Shown here in pieces: positions 12,087-24,839 of a stretch of 64,000 nt of DNA. The stretch comes from Climacium dendroides (lineage: Eukaryota; Streptophyta; Bryopsida; Hypnales; Climaciaceae): NCBI GenBank assembly GCA_950106755.1, contig OX467092.1, positions 27,046,582 through 27,110,581 on the forward strand. Reading direction: 5' to 3'. How positions within the stretch are numbered: position 1 is the first letter of the stretch; each line of letters opens with the position of its first letter. The notes below the pieces were generated by a model. It had not been told where the DNA came from. It ran no database searches and saw only the letters and a list, made by a program, of their open reading frames with translations. Made by a program: the position numbers and the translations under genes.

Positions 12087-15000
12087 ATGGGGAGTGTTGA
12101 TGCGGAGGTAGAAATGGATATGGAAATTTCGGACGACGAGCAGGAAGGGCGTGCGGTGGCGGGACAGGTAGTGGATGGTAGAGTGGTCAATCAGAAGTCG
12201 TCTGGTGGTCCAATGATAACAGATAGTATCCTCATCTTCTTGTTTTTTATGATCTTGGTGCACTTGGTTTTGGGAGTGTCACATTACTAAGTGATCTTTG
12301 GAATGGTAATGGGCTTGTGCAACGAGAGTTTTTTTTTTTAGCTATCATTAATAACAAGCTGGTTTCCGCCTTTTATAAGCTTGTACAGCCATTTTTGGAT
12401 ACAGAGAACAACTCTTCAGGAACCGTCTTCGCTGAATCCAACGAATAACCCCTTATCACATTATTTCGCTGATGCATGTAGTGCGCGCATTGTAGAATAC
12501 AAACTCTTGGTTCATGAGAAGTTTGTAGAATGTGTTAAGAGCTTGTAAAATGGTGGCACCACTTTCTGAGCGAGGAATCCTTGACTTTGTTTAAGAAGCT
12601 GATTCCAGTCGCAAGCGGAAACGTTTCTCTCCAGAGGAAACAAGCCCTTCAGTTCGCGTCGAATACCATAATCTTTCCAGGTAAAGAAGCTTATTTGATT
12701 GTACCGTGTTATGCTGTGTGAGAATTGGTTGAGGCAGTCCCTCTTCAATGAATTTCTTAAAGTCTAAACTCCATTCTCATCCATTTTTAGGAGGAAAATA
12801 GTCTTGTCGAGTTATCTTCTGTTGGTTAGTCTCGATAATGTTGTAATGTATTTAATGTGATTTCTGCCTGCTTGTAGGGAGAGCCGAAGGAAACTTCAGG
12901 ATCTTTTGCGGGATTGGTCTTTGTGGCAAGGATACCATAGCCGACATTCCTCCTCAGAGGTTTGAACTCACTTCTTGTTGCCTTTTCCTTCTGCACAGCC
13001 CGCAGTCTGAAGAATGCATTTATAGGGAGAAAAGTTGCTGTGGGAGACTGAATATATAATATATTGTTAGTTTGGACAGGTACGCAAATTTAGCTGCCTT
13101 TTCTACTCTGGAGCATTTTACATGGATAATAGTTATTTCAAGTTCCATGGGCAGTGCTAAATCGAACATTTTGCTATTCGATTGCCTTCCAAACTAACTT
13201 GGCTAACCTAGGGGAGGTTTAGTTTGTCTCATCTTCTTTGCGGTTTTAAGGGATAATATCAATGATATATAAATGGGGTTGAACACGATGGCGGTTACGC
13301 ACGAGTAGAACATTCGCATTGTGTTCAGTTTTTGCTGATGTGTATTATAGTCCCGAGGGTCAGTGGGTCTGCATGGGATCATCAAAAGACTACGATTAAA
13401 CGTAATCAATATATTAGGGTAAGAGTTTACGTTGTAGCAATTTTTTTTAATAGCGTTCTTGAAGATTCACCTTTACGAAACGCATCTGTTGCAGATAAAA
13501 GACGATCTTGTGGAGAGTGGCGAAGAGCAATATTATCCAGCTTTGCAGGTCGGCCCCGTAGGTAGTTCTTTTAGTGTGGTAAGCACTGACCTAAATGCCA
13601 TCATGCCCGCACGCGTATCTTTCATTCTGTCCGCTTGCAATGATAGAGAGTGGTTGACAGATTTCTTCTTGTGCAGTCATTTTGGGTGGATAAGCCTGCA
13701 AAACAAGGTCGCAGGAACGAATCTGGTGACAGCCGAGGAATAGTTCGGACGAGCAGTCAAGATCTTAGAGAGAGCGAAGCTGATGTTCCCCTTTACGATC
13801 GAGTCACGCCCTCGCTATCGACGCCGGAATCGCGCAAAGATGGGTGAGATTACACTGCCATCAGCACCATTCGTAAGATTCTTCATTTTTTGAGGATGCG
13901 TTTTTCTCCTTTAAAAGTAGTTGCTTGTCTTTCTCATGCGTCAAATTTTGCCATGCAGGCGCGTAGAGTTAGAACGGGAGGCGATAAGGTGTTTCAATTG
14001 TGGGTCCTATAGTCACGGCCTCAGAGATTGTCGGAGACAATTGAACTATGATGCTATTAATTCTGCTCGGTCTAACCATGCATCGAAGAGAACTTTTTCT
14101 TCTGGACCCCGTTCTGTTACCAGATATTATGAAACGCATCCTAGTAACGAGGTATAGTAGCTGTCTCCCTTTTTTCTACCACGCGTTTTGAATATGACTC
14201 ATTCTTTGAATTAAACAGTAAGACTCTCTTCATACCTAGCTCATAGTTTTACTGTATAACATATTTTGCACGAGTGTATTTGTTATGGTTCAAAGTCAGT
14301 GCAGAGATCCGTACACCTATTGCCATTTCTAAAAAAATGTAACCTGAATCAGGAACCTGATCGAGCACCTTGGCAACTCCATCAATCTTCCCCTCCTGGT
14401 TATCCTTCTTCCAATCCTGGTACGTATGCCTGTTCCCTTGCCTTTCACAGCAAGCAAATACAGAGAGTTCGTGATAATCTATTTTTGCTGGTTAAAATGA
14501 CAATAACCCAGGTGGGGAATATACAGGGAAAGAATCTACCAGAAGCTCCTCGAGCTCTGAGAAGAAGGATGAGAAGAACAACTATAAGCTTCCAAGTACG
14601 GAAGATAACGAAGAAGGCGAAATAGTTGATGGTGTAGGGTCCACTTGCGTTGAGGAGGAGCTGTACATTGCGTTTAGTCCAGAACCTGCTCCTCTGGCGG
14701 ATAGAACAACTCCCGACAACTCTGGAGCTCGTGTTTCGTACAATTCCGTTCCTGAGCGAATGTGGAGAAGTCCACCAGCATTTTCCCCTCCCATTCAAAT
14801 GCACCCGAATTTTCACCATCAGCGTTCTTTCGCTTACCCTCCACAGAATCCGGTGTATTCTCACACTCCCTCGCCAGTGCAGCACCACGTTGGGATGAAC
14901 CCTCAAAGATCATGGTCCGACGAAAGGCATCACCCTCAGCGACCATGGGATGGAAGGAATCTGTATTATCCTGAGAACACCGGTAGTCCTGCTCAAGTGA

Positions 15001-15428
15001 ATGGCTCAAGTGCACCTACAGCAGCTCCAGCCGCCAAGAAAGAGGATGACGATTGGGAACTGAACTTCGAATCTAGTGTTAACCAATCTTCGGAGACTTC
15101 ACGATCGACTTTTGCAGCAGAACCTGCGGCAGCTACTGAACAACCTTACACTCCAGTGTCAGTGAGATCATATACGGCGTTGACAGTCAATACAATATCT
15201 GGATTCTCTCCCCCTGATCCTTCGCAGCTGTCGCCAACTGGTAGTGGCTATGGTGACAGCTTCCGGCCATCTCCTGCTCCTCAAACATCAGTTCAGTACC
15301 CCATACCGGTATCATACCTTAGCCCACAAGTGAGGGAGCCTGCTTATTCTGCTGAGGCGTGGGAAAAAGCGCAGGCTGCTCTGTCGTCATTGCAAAAAAG
15401 TGATGAAAAAGGGGTTCCAGGTTGTTGA
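12087..15428 (+). CDS. ZCCHC8-like CCHC zinc-knuckle / PSP-family protein, 576 aa, 8 exons
   Basis: Exons are 12087-12225, 12599-12680, 12878-12959, 13495-13578, 13677-13843, 13959-14151, 14353-14419 and 14512-15428. They total 1731 nt in one consistent frame and end in TGA. Key segments are a conserved SRRKLQDLLRDWSLWQ helix, SGEEQYYPALQVG, VPLYDR, and a zinc knuckle CFNCGSYSHGLRDC (CX2CX4HX4C form) followed by the ARSNHASKR stretch typical of plant proteins related to human ZCCHC8. In animals ZCCHC8 is the scaffold of the nuclear NEXT complex that feeds RNA to the exosome. The expected PSP proline-rich segment is poorly conserved: only a short EPDRAPWQLHQSSPPGYP exon is present and the usual block before it is absent. 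The C-terminus is long, low-complexity and Pro/Ser-rich. Family assignment is good; RNA-surveillance function is inferred from homologs. Confidence 0.8.
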
Positions 15429-16929
15429 GTTCTTTGTAGTTCGAAGCTCTGACTTCAAGAATTGAGGTAAACAAACCATCAATGTGCTTTTGAACCGGAT
15501 GATATGTGTTCCTTTGCTTTTGTACTAATATCTGAATGTGATGATTCAGATGCTCTATCTGGACATGGCTCTGTGCCTTCCCCGTAGACATTGCTAATAT
15601 CGCGATCGAGTAGCCCAGTTTTTGTTACAGTTGCCATGATTTTCAGTCTCATTAGTTGGAGCTGGTGAATTTAGTTGAAGAGGCATCATGGCTCTGAGAT
15701 GACTATTTTGTGGCACTTGGGAATCTGAGCCATCAATTGCAATTGTCTTCTGCGATTTTCTGATTTTAGGTTTGCTATCGTTCTAAAATATTTCATCGTA
15801 TCAACTATCTTGAAAGTAGCATGCACCGTTTGGTTTCTGGTTCAGCAATTTATGATGCAGTTCTGAAGAAAAGTTGACCGAGTTCAAGGTCATTTGCCAA
15901 TGAGGTACCTAGATCTAGTAACCTATCGCGTGTGTGAACGTGCTAGAGCTTTTTCCATGCCGCTTGTGTAAAAAAGCTGCAAAACCCACTGTTAGAAATA
16001 GCGCTGGTTACAAATCTACAAGGTGTTCCATTTACTGGATTGTACTGGCCAATTTTGTACAAGGAGCTTGGCTTGCGGAGTTGAGGTTCCTTTTTGCGTT
16101 TCAAAACAGTTGTTTTTCTTTGAAAGGTAGTCTTCCTGGTCCTGCGCACTTAGTTTTGGGACTCGTTGATGCCCAAGGGTTTGATGAAGGCATGTCTTAG
16201 AAGTCGCTTTTTGGAATGTTTACTACAGAACCTAACTTGAGCTATGATCTTTTAAACGTAGCTGATCCACTTGTGGCAATGAGATTGTCAATTGGAAATG
16301 ACACTTTGAAGTGTACATGTGTATTTGTTCACTTGGTGCATTGACTCATTCCTTGCAGAAAGTGTCAAACGTCAGAGTCTGACGAGCTGAGAAATCCAAA
16401 TGGAACTGTGTAGGCTGGATATCATGGTTGCAGGCTTTGCTAAAACCAACTCCCGTAAATTATGTGTTGCAACTTTTACTTTCGAAAAACATGCACTAAT
16501 TTGCATATGCTTTCATTTGCACTTACTGATCTTCAAAAAGCATTGAAATCTTACAATATATAAGTAGTGCAGCAGAAGTGCTCCATTTAGTTACAATTAC
16601 CTGAAAATTTGTTAACTCTCATATAGCAGGATTAATTTAGAAAGTTTTGATATAGAAAATCAAAACAAGGTAGCAATGACAATATTCTCAATTCACTGAA
16701 AGACTTTCGAAAGATGTGCATTCACTGTGTAAGGGCCATTTGAACATACATTAAACTCAGTGCAAGCCACTTGTGCCAATTTAGGGTGCATGTTATCTCA
16801 GATTCACTTGAATGCATACAGTATCACGAATGTACAGTACCTTTTAACCAATTCAACACATGTAGCTTCTCCTCTGCAGCAGAAATCAATAACACATGCT
16901 GATATGCAGCAAAATCACAACTTCTACGC
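15429..16929. other. 3' flank of the ZCCHC8-like gene and spacer
   Basis: No convincing coding exon was found. The first few hundred bases are probably 3' UTR. The short frames here show no recognisable domain. Confidence 0.5.
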
Positions 16930-17386
16930 TGCAGAGAATCTGATTTGCGATGCGATGCTGAATCGTACGGGTACGCTTGCAGATGCTATAGGGTTGCCAT
17001 TTGCTCTACTTCGAGACAAGAAGACCAAGAAGTATCTTTTCGAACTACACACATTCTCTATTGCTCCCTCCTTGCGAGTAGTGCAGCACTGTAAACTGCG
17101 CCTACATGACCTCGAGAACTTCCCATTGAAACGAGAGTGTACTTGGCCGTCGGAAACCCTGCCTATGCTAATGATGATGAGCTTCTTCCTGGAACAGGGA
17201 AAGAACTTAAGCATCTCCGTGAGTGTTTTCCAGGTCGCGTGAAGAGACTTAAGAAACAAGAGGCCACACGATCAAAGTTTTGGAGCTTGGTGAAGGAGGC
17301 TAGTTCTTCTGAAGACAGACATGTCTTCGCATTCATGCACCTGGGAATCCATGGCTACTGGAGCGAAGCCGAGTCACATAAGGCAG
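16930..17386 (+). pseudogene. CHAT-domain protein, 5' fragment (catalytic His side)
   Basis: This encodes the middle of a CHAT (caspase HetF-associated with TPRs) peptidase-like domain: LPFALLRD, FSIAPSLRVVQ, then VYLAVGNPAYANDDELLPGT, ELKHLRECFPG, and HLGIHGYWSE with the putative catalytic His codon at 17350-17352. A one-base deletion near 17120 separates the SIAPSLRV frame from the VYLAVGNP frame. The exon stops at GCAG (17386), exactly where the 25.7-kb insertion starts, and the gene resumes at 43044. No start or N-terminal repeat region was found upstream. With the frameshift here and the lesions in the 3' half, this is a pseudogene. Confidence 0.75.
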
Positions 17387-17391
17387 GTATG

Positions 17392-17513
17392 GGCAATTTC
17401 GTTAAAATGGCGGTATTCCATGTGCCATTTTGACATGAGAACCGTTGAGGTGATTTTGTTTTATCGGCAATTTCGTTAAAATGGTGGTATTCCATGTCCC
17501 ATTTTGACATGAG
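17392..17513. repeat. Subterminal direct repeat of the outer element
   Basis: The terminal motif GGCAATTTCGTTAAAATGG followed by TATTCCATG and CATTTTGACATGAG occurs at 17392-17440 and again at 17466-17513, about 75 bp apart. Repeated subterminal motifs are often transposase-binding sites. The right end (42990-43042) carries the terminal copy and a CCGCCATTTCAATGG variant. Confidence 0.7.
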
Positions 17514-18294
17514 CGACCATTAAAGTGCCTTTGTATTGTGCTATGTACTAGTCGTAGGGCATAGCGCTGATGAGTGGCAAATGGGCCCCTTGCATACGAG
17601 TGCAAGGATTTCTATACAGGACTTGTGCGAAAGACAATGACTACAAATGTTGTTAGTGAAAGTCTTGGTAGACTAATAGGTAGAATGTGGAAATCTTGTC
17701 ATGGAGTTGTTGGTGCTTAATATGGGTGTCGTTGCCCATTGAAGTGGAGGGGGGGGGGGAATATTTGTGTTCATCATCATGATGGGCACAAGTTTGGGTA
17801 CTTGTTTAGATTTGCATCGTTCATGAGTACGTGGTCAGTGAAGTTGATATCTAAAATACGTCCTATTGGAATGGATGTAAAATAGAAGGGCAAAAACTTG
17901 TATTTCAGATTGAACAAAATGGAGGTTGCATACAAAGATCGAGGACCAGGCAACTTATGATGCCTATAGTCTATTCAAAATTGTACAATCTACTGCAATG
18001 TCATCGGATGAGAAAAACTATCACTACCTGTTGCATAATATGTGAAGGTCCACCTTCTACAATACAAAGGGGCATCGCAAGCATGAAATATGACTGTTGG
18101 AATAGTCGTCTCCCATGACTTCATATTCACCAACCTTGTTCTTCTTCAACAATTCGACGTAAATGATCCACTGCAAACTGCACTTGTTGACGAGGAGCAA
18201 TGAAACTATTTCCATCGTTCTTCTTTGGTTTCTATGATGCCATGATACTATTTGTGGAAACATAGTCAGCTTTGTTGGCTGTTCGGTCAATCTT

Positions 18295-20690
18295 CTATCT
18301 GAAATTAGGCTTTGTGTCCCACCTCGCATACAACCGTTGCACATCTTTGGATGTTCCACATGGGGTGTACCATTGCACTAAGACTTCGCGAAAGTGAATG
18401 GCCGTGGGATCAAATTGTGGATTGTCTACTACCCTCCTGAGCCATACGGGCTCAAGACAATCCAATCCTGGCCTCACAAAGAGGTAGAATCCCTCGCGAA
18501 CATCAGTGACTACGTTGTATGCTGGTGGCGGCCTTTCCTCTAGAGTACCAATGTAAGGATCTTCGGCCTCCAACTCTTGACGTGTCCTTCCATCTTGCAT
18601 GAAATCTGTCATAAAATCTCTGGGTTGTCGAGTCTAAGGCCAAAATCCTTGTTGCAATTCATTAGATTGGGGGGAGTCTTCTTTGCTTCCATGCAGTATG
18701 GCATTTCTCACGCGGGTCCAATACGTGACCAAGTTTGACATGCGGGTTTTGTACTCCACCGTCCCATCTTCGGATATGTCCTTCCAATGTTGGATGTATC
18801 CATCAAGTCCATGCAAAATCTCAGCTTCGTTTGTCATCTTCTTGGGGGTCACGCGCGGTGGATCACCTTGAGGAAGTATAGGTCTATGGTCGACATCTTC
18901 CTTCCATAGCTTCAACCCCCCTTTAGGCAACCATGGAATGTTTGTACACGCCAATTTGTATTGCATGATAGGCCATCCGTTGTCATCCATGAAGAATTTG
19001 TACTGTCTCCCATGAGAGTGGCCCACCAATTGTTTATTGTGCATCCCAATATAAGATTTGACATAGGCCTTGAAGTCGGACACTTCTTCAATTAGATGTG
19101 GGATGAACGGACCTTGTTTCATTTCCATGTAGGATTGCATCAATGATGGTAGGGTGGGATGGTCTTTCTTGCGGAGTTGCATGCTCCATCGCCCAAATGA
19201 TGCATCCATGTCATCATGGGTGTGACTCACTATCATGAAGGATACCACCACTTCTTTCACAATGCGTCTTGCCACCAACAGGGACCAAAAATAGAAGACA
19301 TACCTGTTTTTGTTTTCCCTCCAAGAGTTGTCCATTTGAACGTGTAGCACCGGTGGCAATGGTTGAGCTTCAATTGGTTGAGGAAGAACAGCTCTCAAAG
19401 AATCAACACAGATTTCGCTACCTTGCAGCAATGCTCGATATAGTTCCATGCTTCCGGCTCCTTCAAACAATGTCCGTGAAGACATTGCGGGGGGCCCTTC
19501 TAAATCTCGTAACAATTTGGCGATGGATCCCACTGTGAAGTTGCTGTCGCTGAGAAACACGTCCAAATTGTAATGTGCATATTTGCCATCCCTGTGTCCA
19601 TGTGCAAAAATCCCTGATACCTTCACGGGTAACTTCATGAACCCATCTAGTGCTTGTGTTTTTCTTGTCAATGCAGGACATGCTGTTTTTAAATGATCCA
19701 TTTTGTCGTGTATGATAGATAAAAGTTGCATAGGCCATAATTTGGACAACCATCTACTACGGTAGTAGGCATGTTGACAAGTTTCTTGTAGAAACAAGTG
19801 CTTCTCGAAACGCCTTCGGATTTGTTGATAGTCCTCTGATCCAGGAGCAAAAGAAGCTCGTAGTTGCTTTAGATTGTCACAAATGCTACATCTTGCGAAG
19901 GAATCTCCCCTTCCCTTCATGACGTACTCAGAAAAATATTTTGTTCGAATTTTACTAAAACATGATTGTGAGAGTGTCGATAGTCCGAGTTCTGCATTGG
20001 CCTACAAACAATAGAAACACGCCCACTTAGTCTGCGTATTCAACAAGCACTTCATTGGATGTTGAAGGACTCTATGAGCTATTGTGGTCGATGCGACAAT
20101 TCGACCATGTCCTTTTCATATGAATGCCATAGGTGACATTGCGAGCCGTACCTTGTTCACGGTGGCTAGTAATTGCCTCCATTCGGTACCGGTCGGAAGA
20201 ACTTTGAGGCAAACCTTTTCGCCAGTGGGCAAGGTGTGAGACAAATGGGGCATGTGGTCGGCCATTGCCTCCAATAATGAGCGCAAAGTCTCGATACCTT
20301 GAATAGTAGCAGTCCTTGTCTTTTTTCGATTGGAGTTCCCGTGTGGAGCGTCTCTGACACTAGCCTTGGCCTTGGCCCTGTATCTTTCGAATGTGCGGAG
20401 GGGATCTTGTGAAGAATCCTCCAAGCACATGGACAGACGTCTATACCTTCTAAGGTGACAACTTGCCTCCCCCTCGGGACAACTTTGTGCATTGTCCTAT
20501 GAACATCCAAATTTTTGCTAGATTTCACTTGAAATGTCTGTAGGTGCATTTCCGTGCGAAGCACACGGATGGTGGAAGGACGGAACTTACGAGTGCATTC
20601 ATTATTGCAGAAGATTTGTGTGAAGACCTCTGCAATGGATTCATGTGATACCATCTTCGTCTTCTTATCTAGTAAAGCGGCAGCTCAAGC
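18295..20690 (-). pseudogene. Transposase-like protein of the DUF7869 type, decayed
   Basis: Reading down the minus strand, an N-terminal block (20690-20405; SIAEVFTQIF, GIDVCPCAWRILHKI) shifts frame near 20405. It continues as PLRTFERYRAKA, HGNSNRKKT and ETLRSLLEAMADHMPHLSH, ends at a splice donor (AACAAG/GTACGG, about 20149), and resumes at 20001 (ANAELGLSTLSQ). The core has FARCSICDNLK, HVQMDNSWRENKNRYV and VSHTHDDMDASFGRW, the D-DN and HTHxDxD pattern seen in DUF7869 proteins of mobile elements (RNase-H-like, presumed catalytic acidic residues). An in-frame TAG at 18634-18636 separates the last block, which continues without frame change to 18295 (PVWLRRVVDNPQFD, VQWYTP). One frameshift plus one nonsense codon make it inactive here. 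A minus-strand frame at 20669-21020 may be another exon, cut by the 3.5-kb repeat. Confidence 0.65.
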
Positions 20691-21007
20691 TCTCCTATCA
20701 TTATGATACCGTCGCACGCCCCCATTTTTTCTACTCCCTTCCATTTTTTATCCAGAGCTTCTCGCTTGCGAGCGTGATCGTAAACACTGACGTACCCATT
20801 TTCGTCGTGGTGAAACACCTGCCGCATAGGCCAGCGCAAGCACATGTCTCCGACGTTGGGGTCCCCGTTGTACACGTCCAAAACAACAATGCCAACATCA
20901 TCTATCCCCAGCCTGCTCTGTCCATCAATGCATGCGTTGGGATTGGCATTGATAATGATCACTTCCGCAAAGTCAGAGCCGTCCGCATCTTTTGCGAGCA
21001 ATGCCTT

Positions 21008-24000
21008 TGTCGCAGCACAGGGTAAGTGAAATTCCCTATTATACTCACAAAAACCTCTTTAAAGCATAATAAAGTGACTCTAAAAATCGAACCCAAGAGA
21101 CTCTGTGAAGTGTTTCGTGTTATTAGGTGATTTGAGGAAAGTTTCCTAATTCCATTATTCTTAGTTATACCTCTCTCACCCTTTTTTCCCAAATACCGGA
21201 TGATTTCCTGATTCTCCTATAAATTAATCCGGTCCAGACTAACACTGATCCGATTCAAACTTAATTGACAACCTTCAAGAACCAACCCGGAATTCACACT
21301 TCCGACCGGATCTCGTACTACTTTAATCGAGGGCTTCCTTTCCTCAATTTCTATTCCGGTTCTGTTTAACCTCTGTTGGCACTTCAGAGGGATCTGTCAC
21401 TTATTTTCAGAGAGGTAGACACTCCTTTCTTTCCGGTTTTTATATAGTGATGGAAAATTCACTAACCCAATCTATTTTCCTATTCTAACAAGATCCGGTT
21501 TGATCTTTCACAGCAAACTGGAAGTAATCTCGGCTTGCAGGTCACACAAAGATCCCCCGTACGACCCTTTCTTACTACAACGACCTTACTATCTTTTGTA
21601 ATCCGTGCGAAACTAAGGTGGCTACAAGTGCGCCTGCTCATACCAGCATAATCTAAAGTTCTTCCGTTTACTTCTTCAGATGGTGAGACCTCTCAAGTGT
21701 TCGGAGGCTAATCCAGACATCCCATCTAGCAGCTCTAGCACAGTTTGAGAATTCTTTCTTTCACTGCCTAGCTTAGCACTGGCTATCTCATCCGGAATTA
21801 TAAACCTTAAACCTACTGAGGTGTCTTGACCCACTCCCAACACTTACAACCTATTCACATGCACCTGCAATCACAAAAAGGCAACAAGGGGAGAAGATCC
21901 TCTCACACTCTGCTCATCTGTACTCAATCTCTCCCTCCCTTATCTGGCCAATCTTTGGAAAGACAAGGAAAAACAATAGACAATACACAAGAAACAGCAT
22001 ATGCAAGAAGGAAAAACTCCCAGTCTCAGTCTTGAGACTTGAATTATATATATAATTTACAAAAAGGTCTCCCTAGAAATCCGGCACTGATCTGGCCGAG
22101 ATTTTCGGATCTGAACTTTTCCTAACTTTTCGGAACGAGATCCGGTCTAACAAAATTTCCTACTCCTAATTTCTAACTACCTATCCCTTTTGAGGGGGTC
22201 CACCACTATCTGGAGTAGCCATGGGGGAGAGCTCACTCAAATTTCTACTTTTATCCCCTCCTTCCGGAACTCGCTCCGGTTCTACAGGAGAAGTTACTTC
22301 TGTCCTCGTCCGTGGGGCTTCTGAAGTAGAAGTCCTTCCAGCCTCCTTCTCCTTCGATATTGGAGTTTCAAACTTCCCTTCCAATATCTCTATCTCATCG
22401 AACTCATCCGAGATTGAAATCCTAGATAAAGAGACTAACCCGCTCTGGAATTTCCGGACGCTATCTTCTAATCCCTTTGCGTCCTTCCGGAATTCCTTCA
22501 TCGCCTCTTCTAATTCCCGGCGAAGTCAGCCAAGATGCAAGCGATACGGGTATCTGAAGGTTTCAAATCCTTATGTATCCCCTCATCAAACAATTTGGCC
22601 TTCGCCATTACCTCACCGGATGCCCCCACTACTGTCGTCATTCGGTTGATGGCAGTCTTGGTCTCTTCCTACAGGGACATTGTGGCCTTCACCTGGTCGC
22701 AACAAGCATCCAAGTCCCTCCGATAGTTTTGGATTTCTCCTCGCAACCGGACCACCTGCTCGTCTATTTCCCGCTGGTTGATGTTCTGCTTCAGCAACCT
22801 ATCCTCCAACTCCTTCACTTCATTCGGGTTGCTGATGCAGTTTGCCACGGCTTTCGTCAGAGAACTGGTGGGAATACTTCCTACCAAATCCGCCACCTCA
22901 CGCAACGTCGTGGTCTTCACTTCCCAATCCGCTCTCATTGTACTGAGAATCCGGATTAGGTTGTTGTATGGACCTGTCAGGTCCATCAACTGGGACGATG
23001 GAACAGGTCTCAGTCTGACCGCTTCCACCGGCTCCTGTTTCTTCGGAATGACCAGTTCCACTACTTCCGGTCCCTTATCCTTCCGGAGCCCTGAAGGGGA
23101 CCCCCTCAAACTGGGCGTCCTCTTCCTTCTTCGGTGGAGAGGAATGTCCTCTTCCTCCTCTTCCTCCTCTTCTTCTTCTTCTTCTTCTTCTTCTTCTTCT
23201 TCCCAATTCCTCTTCTTAGGGTTCTCACCCTTCTCCTCCGGTTTCGGACTATCCGGTTTCGTCTCGGATTCCTCATCCGATCCTCCACACGTCCGGAGAG
23301 CCATCTACGCCCTCCACTCCTTGTTCTCCTCCGATGTCAGGAGACTCTGATTCTTGTATAGGTGGAAAAGGTAGGGGCTTACCGGAATAGCCCTACTCTT
23401 TCCTACATTTGAGACTAAGACATTCACCAGCGTTTGAATGAATGCTGCCTAATCTATCCGCTTCTCTCCGCTCAGAGCCCCAAAGATCGCATTTCCGAGC
23501 GTGGAAGTCACCCGGGTAGGTTTTTCCGGATGTAAAATTGAAACCAAAAACTCTAGTAGTTACTTGTGCCGCACATTGACGCAATCTTGGATTGCGTACT
23601 CGTCCTTGGAGTTAGCCGCTCCCCGGAACTTCCCTCGCACGAAATCTCCCTTCCGGCTGGCCTGTTCCGCGCCGCCTTCCTCCAGCTCGTACACTTTCCT
23701 CCAGACTTTCTTGGTTCACATGGGCGGAACCGGCCGAAGAGTGTTGTCGAACTGGTTAGGGGCTCCTTCGATGAGCTCCCTTACTATCGCCTCGTTCCGA
23801 AACCCCCAGGGTTTCCCTAGGAACCCTGCGCAACCCATGGCGGAGAGATCCTCCATCAATTCGACTCTCTCCCGTTCAGTACTTGGCTCTAATGGAGCCA
23901 CTTTCCTCACTCTAATTTCTATCCTCTGAGCGTTTGCTGGTCCCTGATTTCGACTACGCTTTAACTGTGGCATTCGTCTCTCTTTTAGCTCACTACCTCT

Positions 24001-24516
24001 CTTCTCTCCTAGCCGCACGTTCCGTTTCCTCACACGCTCCTCTCGACCTTGGCCGATTCGCTCAATGCACAAGTGCTGCGGCGCTCCCTTTCCCTCTCTT
24101 TCTCTTTCTGACTTTCCGCCTTGCTCACGCACTCAATTCTATTCTAATCTCTGCGTCCGTGTAAAGAAAACAAATGCGCTCACTCACAACTCTCAGACTT
24201 TGCACAATTCACACAAAACACACGCAATTTGCAGACACACACTCAAAGCATTGAGAGCGCGCCAAGTATGCTGGTGCTCCCAGGTGCAAATGACAGACAA
24301 ACCCTAAAATAGTCTCTTTTATACCCCGAAAACCTCATCATTACTATTTTTTTCGATTTTCCGGATGCGAATCCTGGATCCGTTCCTCCGATTAGGGGAC
24401 TAGACCGGATATGTTTTCGATATCCGTTCCGTTCTCTAATCTGGTTCATTCAGGGCTTATGTTTCTAGGCTTTCTAACCCTTGGCTTTTCTTTCCTCTTT
24501 CATGCTAATCCAGGTC
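21008..24516 (-). mobile_element. 3.5-kb dispersed repeat, copy 1 (retroelement-like), right end undefined
   Basis: This stretch is nearly identical to 60495-64000 in the same orientation. By eye there are only a handful of substitutions and one 3-bp length difference in the glutamate run. Identity starts at TGTCGCAGCACA in both copies and still holds at the window end, so the right boundary is unknown but at or beyond 24516. A terminal TG and a long minus-strand gag-like frame suggest an LTR-retrotransposon part. No polymerase, integrase or primer-binding site was recognised. It interrupts the outer element. Confidence 0.7.
22181..24132 (-). pseudogene. Gag-like coiled-coil protein frame with shared stops (copy 1)
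   Basis: A chain of minus-strand segments reads as one decayed protein: an Arg/Glu-rich N-terminus (24132-23716), a middle part with IQDCVNVRHK and VSPYLFHLYKNQSLLTSEEN, then a poly-Glu tract with basic patches and a coiled coil (23304-22669), and a C-terminal Lys/Glu-rich helix and Pro/Ser tail (22501-22181). Segments are separated by stop codons (after PVPPM, RHK, RRID, EWRA, TMSL) and one frame change near 22520. All these stops recur in copy 2. Protein family not recognised; a retroelement Gag is the best guess from composition and context. Confidence 0.4.
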
Positions 24517-24767
24517 TACTCCATCTGGATTCCGTGTTACAGAACACGATAGAGAGAAAAATCAAAAAGTTAGGTTGCGATAACCCTAATGAAATTTTAC
24601 CGGATCCGGAAATCCGGTTTTCCTAAATTAACCTAACTTCCTAGGAGAACTCAAAATTTTTTCTTTTTAAGGAGACAATTTTTGAATTTTTCCGTCATAT
24701 GCTAGTATTATGGGTCTAGCTTGTGGGATTACATTCCCATAGTACGCAAGGGCCGACAGGTGACTTT

Positions 24768-24838
24768 GATGGAGAAATAATTTTTTCCCGCCCTACCCTA
24801 TGATGTAGTCTAGGATGGGGAGAAATTATTTCTCCATC
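24768..24838. repeat. Short hairpin, ~21-bp stem
   Basis: GATGGAGAAATAATTTTTTC and its near-perfect reverse complement flank a loop of about 27 bp. It sits beyond the verified end of the 3.5-kb repeat and may mark that boundary or be an independent micro-MITE. Confidence 0.6.
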
Positions 24839-24839
24839 A

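Noticed and set aside
23106..23361. Poly-Glu, poly-Ser, poly-Lys and poly-Phe frames around the TTC/GAA tract (also 62621-62845)
   Set aside because: These are six-frame shadows of one trinucleotide run. Only the minus-strand Glu frame is part of a longer coherent segment.
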